From contig NZ_JAGFNS010000018.1 of assembly GCF_017592555.1 (NCBI RefSeq), positions 1 to 64,000 on the forward strand: DNA of 64,000 bases, written 5' to 3'. Position 1 is the stretch's first letter, and each line of letters begins with the position of its first letter. A program made the position numbers and the translations under genes. Below the pieces are notes generated by a model, which saw only the letters and a list, made by a program, of their open reading frames with translations, was not told where the DNA came from and searched no databases. This DNA is from Actinoplanes flavus. GTDB taxonomy: Bacteria > Actinomycetota > Actinomycetes > Mycobacteriales > Micromonosporaceae. Shown here in pieces: positions 34,737 through 43,534 of the stretch.

Positions 34737-34768
34737 ACGAGAGAGCGTTCTCCCGGATCAGCGAAAGA

Positions 34769-34806
34769 CGTCCAGGCGCCTACTGGAATCGGTAGACGCC
34801 TGGACG
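34769..34806 (-). terminator. Terminator of the malEFG operon
   Basis: Arms CGTCCAGGCG / CGCCTGGACG extended by CTAC / GTAG with one unpaired position and an eight-base loop, 17 bp beyond the malG stop on the minus strand. Together with the hairpin at 34704 it isolates two convergent units. Confidence 0.75.
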
Positions 34807-34822
34807 CAATTCGTTTGGCGAA

Positions 34823-35734
34823 TCAGCCCTTCGTGCCGCCGGCGGTAAGGCCGGACACGAGATGCTTCTGGGCGAAGAGGAATACGATTCCGGCCGGGAT
34901 CGTGACCAGAATGGCCGCGGCGGTCAGGTATTCCCACTGCGGATTGAACTGGGGCACGAACTGGCGCATGCCGTAGGCCAGGGTGAACTTCTTGTCGTCC
35001 TGGATGAAGGCCGACGCGTAGGCCACCTCGCCCCAGGCGGTGAGGAAGGTGTAGAAGCCGGTCACCGCGATCGCCGGGCGGGCCAGCGGCAGGATCACCG
35101 TCCAGAACGTACGGAACGGGCCGCAGCCGTCCAGCGACGCCGCCTCGTCGAGCGAGTTCGGGATCGAGTCGAAGTAGCCCTTGAGCATCCAGGCACAGAA
35201 CGGCACGGCGATGGTCAGGTACGCGATGACCAGCGACGGCAGCGTGTTGATCAGACCCAGGTTGGCCATGATCGTGTAGATCGGCACGATCAGGATGGCC
35301 ACCGGGAACATCTGGGTGACCAGGAAGACCATCATCAGCGACCGGCGGCCCGGGAAGTTGAACCGGGACAGGGCGTACCCCGTGGTGGCCGAGAAGAAGA
35401 TCCCGAAGAGCATCGTGAGCGCCGCCACCAGCACCGAGTTGAGGAACCAGATCGGGAAGTTGGTGTCGAACAGCACGTACTCGTAGTTGGCCAGGGTCGG
35501 GTCCTTGACCAGGGTGAGCTCGCTGCTCTGCACGGCGTACCCGGGCTTGAACGAGGAGAGCAGCACCCAGGCGATCGGGCCGATCGCGATGAGCGAGGCC
35601 ACGATCATGGTGGCGTGCAGACCGATCGAGGCGGCGACGCTGCGCCGGCCGCGCCGCGGCTTGTTGACGGGCGCCTCGCTCGGTGTCGGCGCCGGAAACG
35701 CCGTGATCGGCGGAGTGGTCGTCATCTGAGCCAT
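34823..35734 (-). CDS. malG: Maltose/maltodextrin ABC transporter permease MalG
   Basis: Inner-membrane permease of 303 residues with about six helices. The binding-protein-dependent permease signature (EAA loop) reads DEAASLDGCGPFRTFWTVILPLARP (start about residue 200 and shown only in part by key residues EAA and G). The N-terminus has a Pro-rich cytoplasmic tail. Pairs with MalF, one base downstream. No ATPase gene is present; in Streptomyces a shared ATPase (MsiK) energises such importers, and this is probably so here. Confidence 0.93.
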   Translation of the reverse strand: MAQMTTTPPITAFPAPTPSEAPVNKPRRGRRSVAASIGLHATMIVASLIAIGPIAWVLLSSFKPGYAVQSSELTLVKDPTLANYEYVLFDTNFPIWFLNSVLVAALTMLFGIFFSATTGYALSRFNFPGRRSLMMVFLVTQMFPVAILIVPIYTIMANLGLINTLPSLVIAYLTIAVPFCAWMLKGYFDSIPNSLDEAASLDGCGPFRTFWTVILPLARPAIAVTGFYTFLTAWGEVAYASAFIQDDKKFTLAYGMRQFVPQFNPQWEYLTAAAILVTIPAGIVFLFAQKHLVSGLTAGGTKG

Positions 35735-35735
35735 G

Positions 35736-36737
35736 TCACCAGACCTCGCCTTGCTTGCGCAGCACCCGCCGGTAGAACACCGAGAAGATGAGCAGGATCG
35801 AGAGGATCAGCACGCCGTAGGTCGAGGCGAGCGAGTAGTTCCGGATGCCTTCGAAGGCCGCCCGGAAGGCGCCGGTCACCAGGATCTCGGTCTGCCCGGC
35901 GGGCTGTCCCTCGGTCACCAGGAAGATGATCGGGAACATGTTGAAGGTCCAGATGGTGCCGAGCAGGATCACCGTCATGCTGACCGGGCGCAGGCCGGGC
36001 AGGGTGATGTTGCGGAACCGCTGCCACGGCGTCGCCCCGTCGATCTCGGCGGCCTCGTAGAGCTCGTCGGAGATGCTCTGCATGCCACCGAGCAGGGCCA
36101 CCATCATGAACGGGACACCAAGCCAGACGTTGGTGACGACGGCCGTGAACATCGAGGTCCAGCGGCTGTCGAACCAGGCGACCGGATCGACGCCGACCCA
36201 CCCGAGCATCGAGTTGATCACGCCGAAGCGCTCGTTGAAGAGGAACTTCCAGGCGAAGGCGCTGACGAACGCGGGGACCGCCCAGGGCAGCACGAGCAGC
36301 ACCCGGTAGAGACCGCGGAACCGCATCTTGCGGTTGATCATGACGGCCAGGCCGAGGCCGAGACCGTAGTGGAAGGCCACCCCGACCACCGTCCACACCA
36401 GGGTGTTCGCGGTCCACATCCAGAACTCGCCGACCTTGCCGGTGAGGACGTTGGCGTAGTTGTCCAGGCCTACGAACGACCAGGCGTTCGGGTTCTCCTT
36501 GCAGACCTCACCGCCGGTGATGGACTTGGTGCAGATCTCGGCGAGCTGGTTGGCCTCGGTCTGGTTGGTGAACGAGATCCAGAAGCCGTTGATCAGGGGG
36601 TAGAAGATCAGGATCGCCAGGACGAGGACGACGGGCAGGACCATCGCCCACGCCGACCAGTTCTTGTCCCAGCTCTGCCGCAACTTGGTCGGCAGTCCGA
36701 CGCGGCCCGGCGCCGGGTCGGCGGTCACAGTGCTCAT
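35736..36737 (-). CDS. malF: Maltose/maltodextrin ABC transporter permease MalF
   Basis: Permease of 333 residues with about six helices and an extracellular loop between the first two that contains two cysteines (EICTKSI and EVCKENP). The EAA loop reads YEAAEIDGATPWQRF near residue 225. It starts with ATG 36737, 66 bp after malE, with a hairpin in that gap. Confidence 0.93.
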   Translation of the reverse strand: MSTVTADPAPGRVGLPTKLRQSWDKNWSAWAMVLPVVLVLAILIFYPLINGFWISFTNQTEANQLAEICTKSITGGEVCKENPNAWSFVGLDNYANVLTGKVGEFWMWTANTLVWTVVGVAFHYGLGLGLAVMINRKMRFRGLYRVLLVLPWAVPAFVSAFAWKFLFNERFGVINSMLGWVGVDPVAWFDSRWTSMFTAVVTNVWLGVPFMMVALLGGMQSISDELYEAAEIDGATPWQRFRNITLPGLRPVSMTVILLGTIWTFNMFPIIFLVTEGQPAGQTEILVTGAFRAAFEGIRNYSLASTYGVLILSILLIFSVFYRRVLRKQGEVW

Positions 36738-36762
36738 CAGCTGTGCTCCAGGGGAACGACGG

Positions 36763-36794
36763 CGGGCGCCGGCCCGCAGAGGGCCGGCGCCTGC
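36763..36794 (-). terminator. Intercistronic hairpin between malE and malF
   Basis: Stem GCGGGCGCCGGCCC / GGGCCGGCGCCTGC (one mismatch) with a short loop in the 66-bp gap after malE. Such hairpins after the binding-protein gene commonly stabilise its message or attenuate the permease genes. Confidence 0.65.
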
Positions 36795-36803
36795 TTCAAT
36801 CGG

Positions 36804-38105
36804 TCAGTTGGTGGCGTACGAGGGGACGACCTCGGCCTTGTACTTCTTCGCCACGGCGTCCAGCGAGCCCTTGGCGTCCTTGTTCTGGATCAGAACCTCG
36901 GTGGCCATCTGGTCGAGCGGGCCGAAGAACTGGCCACCCTCCGGGATCCACGGGCGGCTGACGGCGGCCTCGGCGACCGGCTTGAAGGCCGAGACGACCG
37001 CGTTGCTCTTCACCGACGCGACGTCGTAGGCCGACTTGCGGGTGGGCAGCAGGCCCAGCTTGCCGGCGAGGAACGCCTGCGACTCGGCGGAGTTCAGGAA
37101 CTTGACGAACGCGACGGCGGCGGCGGCCTTCTCCTGCGGAACGCCGGACCAGATCACGTAGTTGTGGCCGCCGATCGGGGCGCCGGCCTTCGCCGAACCG
37201 GCCGGGACCGGGGCGATGCCGAGGTTCTCGACGCCACCGAAGGCCGGGGCGGTCTTGATGTTGTTGACCTCCCACGGGCCGTTGACGATGAAGGCGACCT
37301 TCTTCTCCTTGAAGAGGGTCATCATCGTGCCGTAGGAGTCGGTGGCCGACGGCTTGACCGAGGCGCCGCTGGCGATCAGGTCCTTCGCGACGTTCAGGCC
37401 GGCGACGTTCTGCTCGGAGTTGACCACGATCTTCTTGCCCGTGGTGTCGACCAGGTCACCACCCTCGCCGTACATGAACGGCAGGGCGAAGTAGCCGGCC
37501 GCGTTGACGTACAGGCCGTCGACGCCGGTCTTCTGCTTGACGGCCTGGGCCGCGGTCTTCAGCTCGGCCCAGGTCTTCGGGACCTGGACGCCGGCCTTCT
37601 CCACCAGCTCCTTGTTGTAGAGCAGGGCGAGGCTGTCGGTGACCTGCGGGACGCCGTAGGTCTTGCCGTCGAACTTGTTGGACGCCATCGGGGCGGCCAG
37701 GTAGTCCGACTCGTCGGCGAGCAGGTCGGAGCCGTCCAGCGAGTACAGGTAGCCCAGGGAGGCGAACTCGGGAACCCAGGCGACCTCGGCGCGGAGGATG
37801 TCCGGCGCGCCGGTCTTCGCGGCGGCGGCGGTCTTGAACTTGTTCTGCGCCTCGGCGAACGGCACCGACTGGTAGTTGATCTTGACGTTCGGGTACGTCT
37901 TGTTGAAGTTGGCGATCAGCTCCTGGAAGGCCGGGCCCTCGTTCTTCGCGTCCGAGGTGTCCCACCACGTGAGCTCGGCGGACAGGGAAGCCGGGTCGGC
38001 CGCCTTGGTCTCCGTGGAGCCCGACTTCTCCTCGCCGCAGGCGGCGATCGTGAAGGCGAGGGCGACGGAGGTGAGAGCGGCGAGTCCCTTGTTTATGCGA
38101 CGCAT
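36804..38105 (-). CDS. malE: Maltose/maltodextrin-binding lipoprotein MalE
   Basis: A 433-residue extracellular lipoprotein: signal peptide ending in a lipobox with Cys23 (FTIAAC), then a family 1 solute-binding fold with LTWWDTSDAKNEG, DILRAEVAWVPEFA, GKTYGVPQVTDSLALLYNKELV and IVNGPWEVNNI. It delivers sugars to MalFG. The ATG at 38105 has an AAGGAG ribosome-binding site. Expression is probably controlled by the GCAAG operator cluster just upstream. Confidence 0.94.
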   Translation of the reverse strand: MRRINKGLAALTSVALAFTIAACGEEKSGSTETKAADPASLSAELTWWDTSDAKNEGPAFQELIANFNKTYPNVKINYQSVPFAEAQNKFKTAAAAKTGAPDILRAEVAWVPEFASLGYLYSLDGSDLLADESDYLAAPMASNKFDGKTYGVPQVTDSLALLYNKELVEKAGVQVPKTWAELKTAAQAVKQKTGVDGLYVNAAGYFALPFMYGEGGDLVDTTGKKIVVNSEQNVAGLNVAKDLIASGASVKPSATDSYGTMMTLFKEKKVAFIVNGPWEVNNIKTAPAFGGVENLGIAPVPAGSAKAGAPIGGHNYVIWSGVPQEKAAAAVAFVKFLNSAESQAFLAGKLGLLPTRKSAYDVASVKSNAVVSAFKPVAEAAVSRPWIPEGGQFFGPLDQMATEVLIQNKDAKGSLDAVAKKYKAEVVPSYATN

Positions 38106-38147
38106 GTTGCGCTCCTTGACTACCTGCTGGGGTTCGACCGGACGGTA

Positions 38148-38377
38148 GCAAGAAGTTTCGGGCTTAGAAACCCCTTGCGAACGAACTTGCAACACGACCA
38201 CCGCAAGAAACTGCACGATCCCGACATCGCGGGCATCAAAGGCGGTTCTAGCTGCTGTTCTGTTACCTACCGGAACGGCTTGCGGAACATGATGGTCATG
38301 GAAGCCGGTTACAGGGATCCACCATCAGTACGCCTCAAGAGGCTCTAGAGGGGGATGCCCTCGATGCAACTTCTTGC
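38148..38377. promoter_or_regulatory. malE upstream region with clustered GCAAG operators
   Basis: The 399-bp region upstream of malE contains no gene. It holds six GCAAG half-sites (GCAAG at 38148 and 38203; its complement at 38174, 38186, 38279 and 38373). Read in the right orientation, four fit GCAAGNNNYTKC: GCAAGAAGTTTC (38148), GCAAGAAACTGC (38203), GCAAGAAGTTGC (38366-38377) and GCAAGGGGTTTC (38167-38178). They match the palindrome before the LacI-family gene. Several repressor dimers could bind here. Confidence 0.6.
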
Positions 38378-38450
38378 ACAATGCCCTGAAAGCCCATGCT
38401 GGGAAACAGCGTGCCGGACGTCCGCTCCGTACGAAAGACGTCAGGCAGGT

Positions 38451-38486
38451 AAAAAGGCGGTGACGGGCATACTGCCCGTCACCGCC
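38451..38486 (-). terminator. Rho-independent terminator of the DUF4132 gene
   Basis: Perfect 14-bp stem GGCGGTGACGGGCA / TGCCCGTCACCGCC with a three-base loop, followed on the minus strand by five U residues. It is the most canonical intrinsic terminator in the window and lies 18 bp past the stop. Confidence 0.9.
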
Positions 38487-38504
38487 CTGACCGACCGCCG
38501 AGGG

Positions 38505-40718
38505 TCAGGTCAGCGACTCCAGATCGCGGAGCACCTCGGAGATCAGCACCGGATCCAGATCGCGCAGGCCCGCCGTCCCGCCGAAGTGGCCCACCTCGCC
38601 GAGAGTCTGCTCCGGGAAGAGATCCACGGCCCCGACCGCGATGCCCGGGTCGAGATCCAGAACGAACCCCGGCCCGGCGGCCGGCGACACGCTGATCTGA
38701 ACCTGCACACCACCGTCCAGCGGGCGCTCCCGCCGCCAGCCGCGACGCTCCAGCCCCAGCACCGCGCCGGTCGGCACCCGGCGGCCCCGGAACCGGGTGA
38801 TCCGGCCGGTGGCCGCCTCGGCCGTGGTCAGCGCGGCGGTCTCCCGGCCGAGCTGCGGGAACGGCTGCGCGATCCGGTAGTCGACGAAGATCTCCGACCA
38901 CGGGGCCACCGCCTCGCCCAGGTGGATCGGATGCGCCACGCCGATCGCCTCGTCGCCGCCGAGCTTGACCACCTCGTCGTGCACGTCGGCGAACGTGCCG
39001 TCCTCGGCCACCCGGAAGCCGCCGATCAGCACGCCGGCCGCGTCGTAGCGGCCCCAGACCAGCCGCCGGGCCGGGTGGCGCATCAGCGGGTGCTCGGCGA
39101 AGAAGCGGCGGAACTCCTCCTCCGTCCAGCGGCGGCCGGTCACCATGGCTTGCTCCAGCCGGCGGACCTGATCGGCGGCGAGCGCCCGGACGTCCTTCTT
39201 CAGCGCGGTGAACCGCCGCGACGCCGCGGTGGCCCGCTCGGCGTCGTCGCGGGCGCCCGGCTTGGGCAGGCTTTTCAGGCGCTTGCCGGCGGCGTCCGTG
39301 ACGAACGGCCGCAACTCCTCGTCGAAGCCGACGACGAACCGCCGGGGGCCGAAGTCGAGGGTCAGGCCGCCGTCACCGTCCAGGCCCAGGTCCGGGACCA
39401 GCCGGTCGGCGAGCTGCTCGGCGGTGAGACCCCGCTTCTCGGCGACGTGGCCGAGCTGCCGCGCGGCCGCCGCACGGAGACCGCCGAACCGGCAGCGCTC
39501 GGCGACGCGGTGCAGATGCAGCAGCGCGACGTCGGTGCCGATCGCCGCGAGCACCCCGGCGCCGGTGACCGCCCGGGCGTGCCCGCTCTGCCCCGGCCAC
39601 TCCATGATCAGCGGGGTGAGCCGCCGCACCACCTCGTCGTCGCCGACCCGGCCGAGCGCGTCCAGCGCCCAGCCCTGCCGGCCGTTGGCGCCGGCGGCCA
39701 GCCAGGCCTCGAACACCGCCCAGGCGAAGCGGGCCAGGTCAGCGGGCTCGCACGCCGCCCGCACCACATCCACCCCGGAATACCGCTCCAAGGCGCTGTC
39801 CAGTGCGAACACCATCGCCAGATCCCGCAGCGCCGTGGCCGGCAGGACGGCCGACGACCCACGGAGGCGGACCGGGGGGCCGGTGGCGGGATCGAACCAC
39901 TTCGGAATGGCGGGAAGCTTCACCGGCAGGATCGACGCCGGCTCGGCGCCGATCAGCGCCTCGACGGCGGCCGCCGCCTCGGCGCCGAAGGACGCGGCGA
40001 CTGACCGGACCGTCTCGGCGTGCCCGTCACCGGCCAGGAACATCAGGGTGTGCTGCGCCGACCACCGGGCCGGCCCGTCGCGGCCGAGCGCGCGCGGCAC
40101 CAGCACCCGCGTGGCGAAGCCGGCATGCCGCTCCAGCCAGACCCGCGCCATCGCGATGAACCCGTCGCCATAACCGGGGCGCACCTGCATCCGCCACACG
40201 ACCTGGGTGGACGCGAACGGCAGCATCATCGGGCCCGCCAGTGCCGAGTCGTGGAAGGCCAGATGCCGCAGCGGCAGCAGCGCGTCCGCCTCGAACCGGG
40301 CGATGACCCGCCGCATCCAGGCCGCGCACTCCGGGGCGGGCTCCGGCTTCCACTCGGCGAGCAGCGGCCGGGCCGTCTCCTCCGGCGCGGCGACGAAGAA
40401 CTCGGCCGCCTCGCGCCAGCCGACCCGGTCGCCACCGCGCAGCCGGGCGGCGGTCGCGGCCCAGTCGACCGGGCCGGCCGGCTCGAACGGGGCCGACAGC
40501 CACTCCTCGCGCTCGCCGGGCGCCCACTCCATGGTGGTCGGCGGCTCCGGCGGCGCGAGGTCGAGGACGACCGGTGGGTTGCCGCGCCGACGGCGCCACG
40601 GCGGGTCGGCGAGCAGCGGCGGCAGGGCCTCCGGCGGGGCCGGAACCACGCCGTCCGCACCCGCCGGACACTGCGGGTGCGGAGTGGACGACCGGGGTTC
40701 GGGGGGATCGAACGACAT
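38505..40718 (-). CDS. DUF4132-domain protein
   Basis: A 737-residue cytoplasmic protein. The middle and C-terminal region, with LKSLPKPGARDD, FTALKKDVRALAADQVRRLEQAM and FFAEHPLMRHPARRLVWG, matches the DUF4132/MolR-like family, of unknown function. The N-terminal half is helical and repeat-like. ATG 40718 is chosen; an in-frame upstream ATG at 40787 would add 23 residues that look unlike the rest. It ends at an intrinsic terminator and lies downstream of argH on the same strand (79-bp gap). Confidence 0.82.
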   Translation of the reverse strand: MSFDPPEPRSSTPHPQCPAGADGVVPAPPEALPPLLADPPWRRRRGNPPVVLDLAPPEPPTTMEWAPGEREEWLSAPFEPAGPVDWAATAARLRGGDRVGWREAAEFFVAAPEETARPLLAEWKPEPAPECAAWMRRVIARFEADALLPLRHLAFHDSALAGPMMLPFASTQVVWRMQVRPGYGDGFIAMARVWLERHAGFATRVLVPRALGRDGPARWSAQHTLMFLAGDGHAETVRSVAASFGAEAAAAVEALIGAEPASILPVKLPAIPKWFDPATGPPVRLRGSSAVLPATALRDLAMVFALDSALERYSGVDVVRAACEPADLARFAWAVFEAWLAAGANGRQGWALDALGRVGDDEVVRRLTPLIMEWPGQSGHARAVTGAGVLAAIGTDVALLHLHRVAERCRFGGLRAAAARQLGHVAEKRGLTAEQLADRLVPDLGLDGDGGLTLDFGPRRFVVGFDEELRPFVTDAAGKRLKSLPKPGARDDAERATAASRRFTALKKDVRALAADQVRRLEQAMVTGRRWTEEEFRRFFAEHPLMRHPARRLVWGRYDAAGVLIGGFRVAEDGTFADVHDEVVKLGGDEAIGVAHPIHLGEAVAPWSEIFVDYRIAQPFPQLGRETAALTTAEAATGRITRFRGRRVPTGAVLGLERRGWRRERPLDGGVQVQISVSPAAGPGFVLDLDPGIAVGAVDLFPEQTLGEVGHFGGTAGLRDLDPVLISEVLRDLESLT

Positions 40719-40797
40719 GAACGGCACCGTACCGGCCACCGGTGACAGGAACGCCGGGCGGCAGGGCCACCCGGCGTTCCCCGTCACATCCGCGAGG

Positions 40798-42249
40798 TCA
40801 GCGGGGGACGACCGTCTCCACCGCCCACAGGCGCCACGTGTCCAGCTTGTGCTGCACGACGGCGAGCTGCTCGGCCACCGGGCCGGGGCCGGTCGAACCG
40901 GGCGTGGTGCGCGCCTCGAGCGCCGACGACACCGACAGCACCTGCCGCACCGACGGGTCGAGATGCTCGCTGACCGTCTTCAGGTCGTCGTCGGTGAGGT
41001 CCTCCAGCTCGCACTCGCGGGCCGAGCAGAGCGCCACCAGCTTGCCGGTGATCTCGTGCGCGTCGCGGAACGGCACGCCCTTGCGCACCAGCCAGTCGGC
41101 GACCTCGGTGGCCAGCGAGAAGCCCACCGGGGCGGCCGCGGCCAGCCGGTCCACCCGGACCGTCATCGTCGAGACCATCCCGGCCAGCGCGGGCAGCAGC
41201 AGCTCCAGGGTGTCGACCGCGTCGAAGGCCGGCTCCTTGTCCTCCTGCATGTCCCGGTCGTACGTCAACGGCAGGCCCTTGAGCATGGTCAGCACCGCGA
41301 CCAGGCCGCCCACCAGCCGGCCGCTCTTGCCACGGGCCAGCTCGGCGATGTCCGCGTTCTTCTTCTGCGGCATGATCGACGAGCCGGTGGCGAAGGCGTC
41401 GTCCAGCTCCACCCAGCCGAACTCGGTGGAGGTCCAGAGCACCACCTCCTCGCCGAGCCGGGACAGGTGCACGCCGATCAGCGCGGTCACGAAGAGGAAC
41501 TCGGCCACGAAGTCCCGGTCCGCCACGGCGTCCATCGAGTTCGCCGCCGGGGCGGTGAAACCCAGCTCCTTGGCGACCGCCGCCGGGTCCAGCGGCAGCG
41601 ACGAGCCGGCCAGCGCGCCGGAGCCGAGCGGGCTGATCGCGGTCCGCGTGTCCCAGTCCCGCAGCCGCTCCAGGTCACGCAGCAGCGGCTGCACGTGCGC
41701 CAGCAGCCAGTGACCGAAACTGACCGGCTGCGCGTGCTGCACGTGGGTGAGGCCGGGCGCCGGGGTGTCGACGTTGCGGGCGGCCTGCTCGGTCAGCGCG
41801 TCGGCCAGCTCGATCAGCGCCACGGCCACCCCGCGGGCGTGGTCGCGCAGATAGAGCCGCAGGTCGGTGGCGACCTGGTCGTTGCGGGAACGGCCGGCCC
41901 GCAGCTTGCCGCCGAGCGCGCCGAGACGCTCCAGCAGGCCCCGCTCCAGGGCGGTGTGGACGTCCTCGTCCTCGATCGTGGGCCGGAACTCGCCCGCCGC
42001 GCAGGCGGACGCCAGATCGTCGAGGGCGGCCAGGATCCGGCCCAGCTCCTCGGCGTCGAGCAGACCCGCGTTCGCCAGGACCCGGGCGTGCGCGCGGGAG
42101 GCGAGCAGATCGTACGGCGCGAGCCGCCAGTCGAACTGGACGCTGACGCTCAGCCGGGCCAGCGCCTCCGCCGGGCCACCGGCGAAACGGCCACCCCACA
42201 GCCTCGTCGGCTCGTCGCTCTCCGGCACACCATCTCCTCGTTCGCTCAC
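40798..42249 (-). CDS. argH: Argininosuccinate lyase
   Basis: Final step of arginine synthesis: splits argininosuccinate into arginine and fumarate. The 483-residue protein has the superfamily signature [13 protein letters not shown] (about residues 288-300), the N-terminal [15 protein letters not shown] and [16 protein letters not shown]. The start is GTG 42249 with a GGAAGG site. It is separated from argG by dapE, which reads the other way. Confidence 0.96.
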   Translation of the reverse strand: MSERGDGVPESDEPTRLWGGRFAGGPAEALARLSVSVQFDWRLAPYDLLASRAHARVLANAGLLDAEELGRILAALDDLASACAAGEFRPTIEDEDVHTALERGLLERLGALGGKLRAGRSRNDQVATDLRLYLRDHARGVAVALIELADALTEQAARNVDTPAPGLTHVQHAQPVSFGHWLLAHVQPLLRDLERLRDWDTRTAISPLGSGALAGSSLPLDPAAVAKELGFTAPAANSMDAVADRDFVAEFLFVTALIGVHLSRLGEEVVLWTSTEFGWVELDDAFATGSSIMPQKKNADIAELARGKSGRLVGGLVAVLTMLKGLPLTYDRDMQEDKEPAFDAVDTLELLLPALAGMVSTMTVRVDRLAAAAPVGFSLATEVADWLVRKGVPFRDAHEITGKLVALCSARECELEDLTDDDLKTVSEHLDPSVRQVLSVSSALEARTTPGSTGPGPVAEQLAVVQHKLDTWRLWAVETVVPR

Positions 42250-42371
42250 GTTTCGTTACCTTCCTGGACCCTATCGCTGCACACCGTGCCGTGGATGGCG
42301 GCCCGGCATCGTCGCGGTGGGTGGGACGGGTGCGGCGCCTCGCGGGCCGCCGGGCGGCGGCTCACGAAGGC

Positions 42372-42388
42372 GTACGTATAAAAATGCC
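42372..42388. promoter_or_regulatory. A/T-rich divergent control site between argH and dapE
   Basis: GTACGTATAAAAATGCC lies in the 161-bp region between divergent argH and dapE. The core resembles an arginine operator and also contains a TATAAA -10 for the dapE direction. A second -10-like TGATAAG follows at 42396, close enough to the dapE ATG for a short or missing leader. Confidence 0.35.
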
Positions 42389-42410
42389 TTTGATCTGATA
42401 AGTTTGCAAC

Positions 42411-43469
42411 ATGACCAGCCTCGATCTGACCGGTGATGTCGTCGACCTCACTCGGACCATCTGTGACATTCCGTCCGTCAGCGGCGATGAGCAGGCCCTG
42501 GCCGACGCCGTCGAGGCCGCCCTCCGCGCATTCCCGCACCTCGAGGTGCTGCGCGACGGTGACGCCGTGGTCGCCCGGACGTCGCTGGGCCGCCCGGCCC
42601 GGGTGGTGATCGCCGGCCACCTCGACACCGTGCCGATCGCCGGCAACCTGCCGGTCGTCGTCGACGGCGACGTGCTGCGCGGCCGTGGCACCGTCGACAT
42701 GAAGGCCGGCGTCGCGATGGCCCTGCACCTGGCCGCGACGCTGACGGCGCCGCGCTACGACGTGACCTACGTGTTCTACGACCACGAGGAGGTCGCGGCC
42801 AAGCTCAACGGTCTCGGACGGCTGGTCCGCAACCACCCCGAGTGGCTGACCGGCGACTTCGCGATCCTCGGCGAACCGTCCGACGGCACCGTCGAGGGCG
42901 GCTGCCAGGGCACCATGCGGGTGAAGATCACCGTGCCGGGGGTGGCGGCGCACTCGGCCCGCTCGTGGAAGGGCAGCAACGCCATCCACAGCGCCGGCGC
43001 GGTGCTCGACGTGCTGCGCGCCTACGTGCCGCGGCAGCCGGTCGTCGACGGGCTGCGGTATCACGAGGGGCTCAACGCCGTGAAGATCGAGGGCGGCATC
43101 GCCGGCAACGTGATCCCCGACCTGTGCACCGTCCACGTCAACCACCGGTTCGCTCCGGACCGCGATGTGGCCGGGGCCGAGGCGCACCTGCGCGAGGTCT
43201 TCGCCGGCTTCGAGCTGGAGGTGACCGACGCGGCGCCCGGCGCTCGTCCCGGGCTCGACCGGCCGGCCGCCAAGGAGTTCGTCGAGCTCGTCGGCCGGAC
43301 CCCGCAGGCCAAACTGGGCTGGACCGACGTGTCCCGGTTCGCCGGGCTGGGCATTCCGGCGGTCAACTTCGGCCCCGGCGACCCGTTGCAGGCGCACACC
43401 GACGGCGAGCACGTGCTGGTGCCGGAGATCCGGCAGGCCCTGCACGTGCTCACCACCTGGCTCAGCTGA
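42411..43469 (+). CDS. dapE: Succinyl-diaminopimelate desuccinylase
   Basis: Lysine and peptidoglycan precursor pathway: releases succinate from N-succinyl-LL-diaminopimelate. The 352-residue M20-family zinc enzyme shows metal ligands in [17 protein letters not shown], the catalytic and metal Glu in YDHEEV, then LGEPSDG and the C-terminal QAHTDGEHV. No ribosome-binding site precedes ATG 42411. It is inserted between argH and argG and convergent with argG. An ArgE role is unlikely because the cluster has argJ. Confidence 0.93.
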   Translation: MTSLDLTGDVVDLTRTICDIPSVSGDEQALADAVEAALRAFPHLEVLRDGDAVVARTSLGRPARVVIAGHLDTVPIAGNLPVVVDGDVLRGRGTVDMKAGVAMALHLAATLTAPRYDVTYVFYDHEEVAAKLNGLGRLVRNHPEWLTGDFAILGEPSDGTVEGGCQGTMRVKITVPGVAAHSARSWKGSNAIHSAGAVLDVLRAYVPRQPVVDGLRYHEGLNAVKIEGGIAGNVIPDLCTVHVNHRFAPDRDVAGAEAHLREVFAGFELEVTDAAPGARPGLDRPAAKEFVELVGRTPQAKLGWTDVSRFAGLGIPAVNFGPGDPLQAHTDGEHVLVPEIRQALHVLTTWLS

Positions 43470-43485
43470 CCTCGGCTTCCGCGTT

Positions 43486-43527
43486 CTCGGACGTCTCGCC
43501 ACCGCCGTCGGTGACAGGACGTCCGAG
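43486..43527. terminator. Bidirectional terminator between dapE and argG
   Basis: Outer arms CTCGGACGTC / GACGTCCGAG are perfect; a second hairpin CCACCG / CGGTG lies inside. It occupies the 65-bp gap between two convergent genes. Confidence 0.7.
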
Positions 43528-43534
43528 ATCCAGG

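Noticed and set aside
42411-43469. Identification of the M20 peptidase in the arginine cluster as ArgE
   Set aside because: The cluster uses argJ for acetyl recycling, so ArgE is not needed, and the sequence fits actinobacterial DapE.
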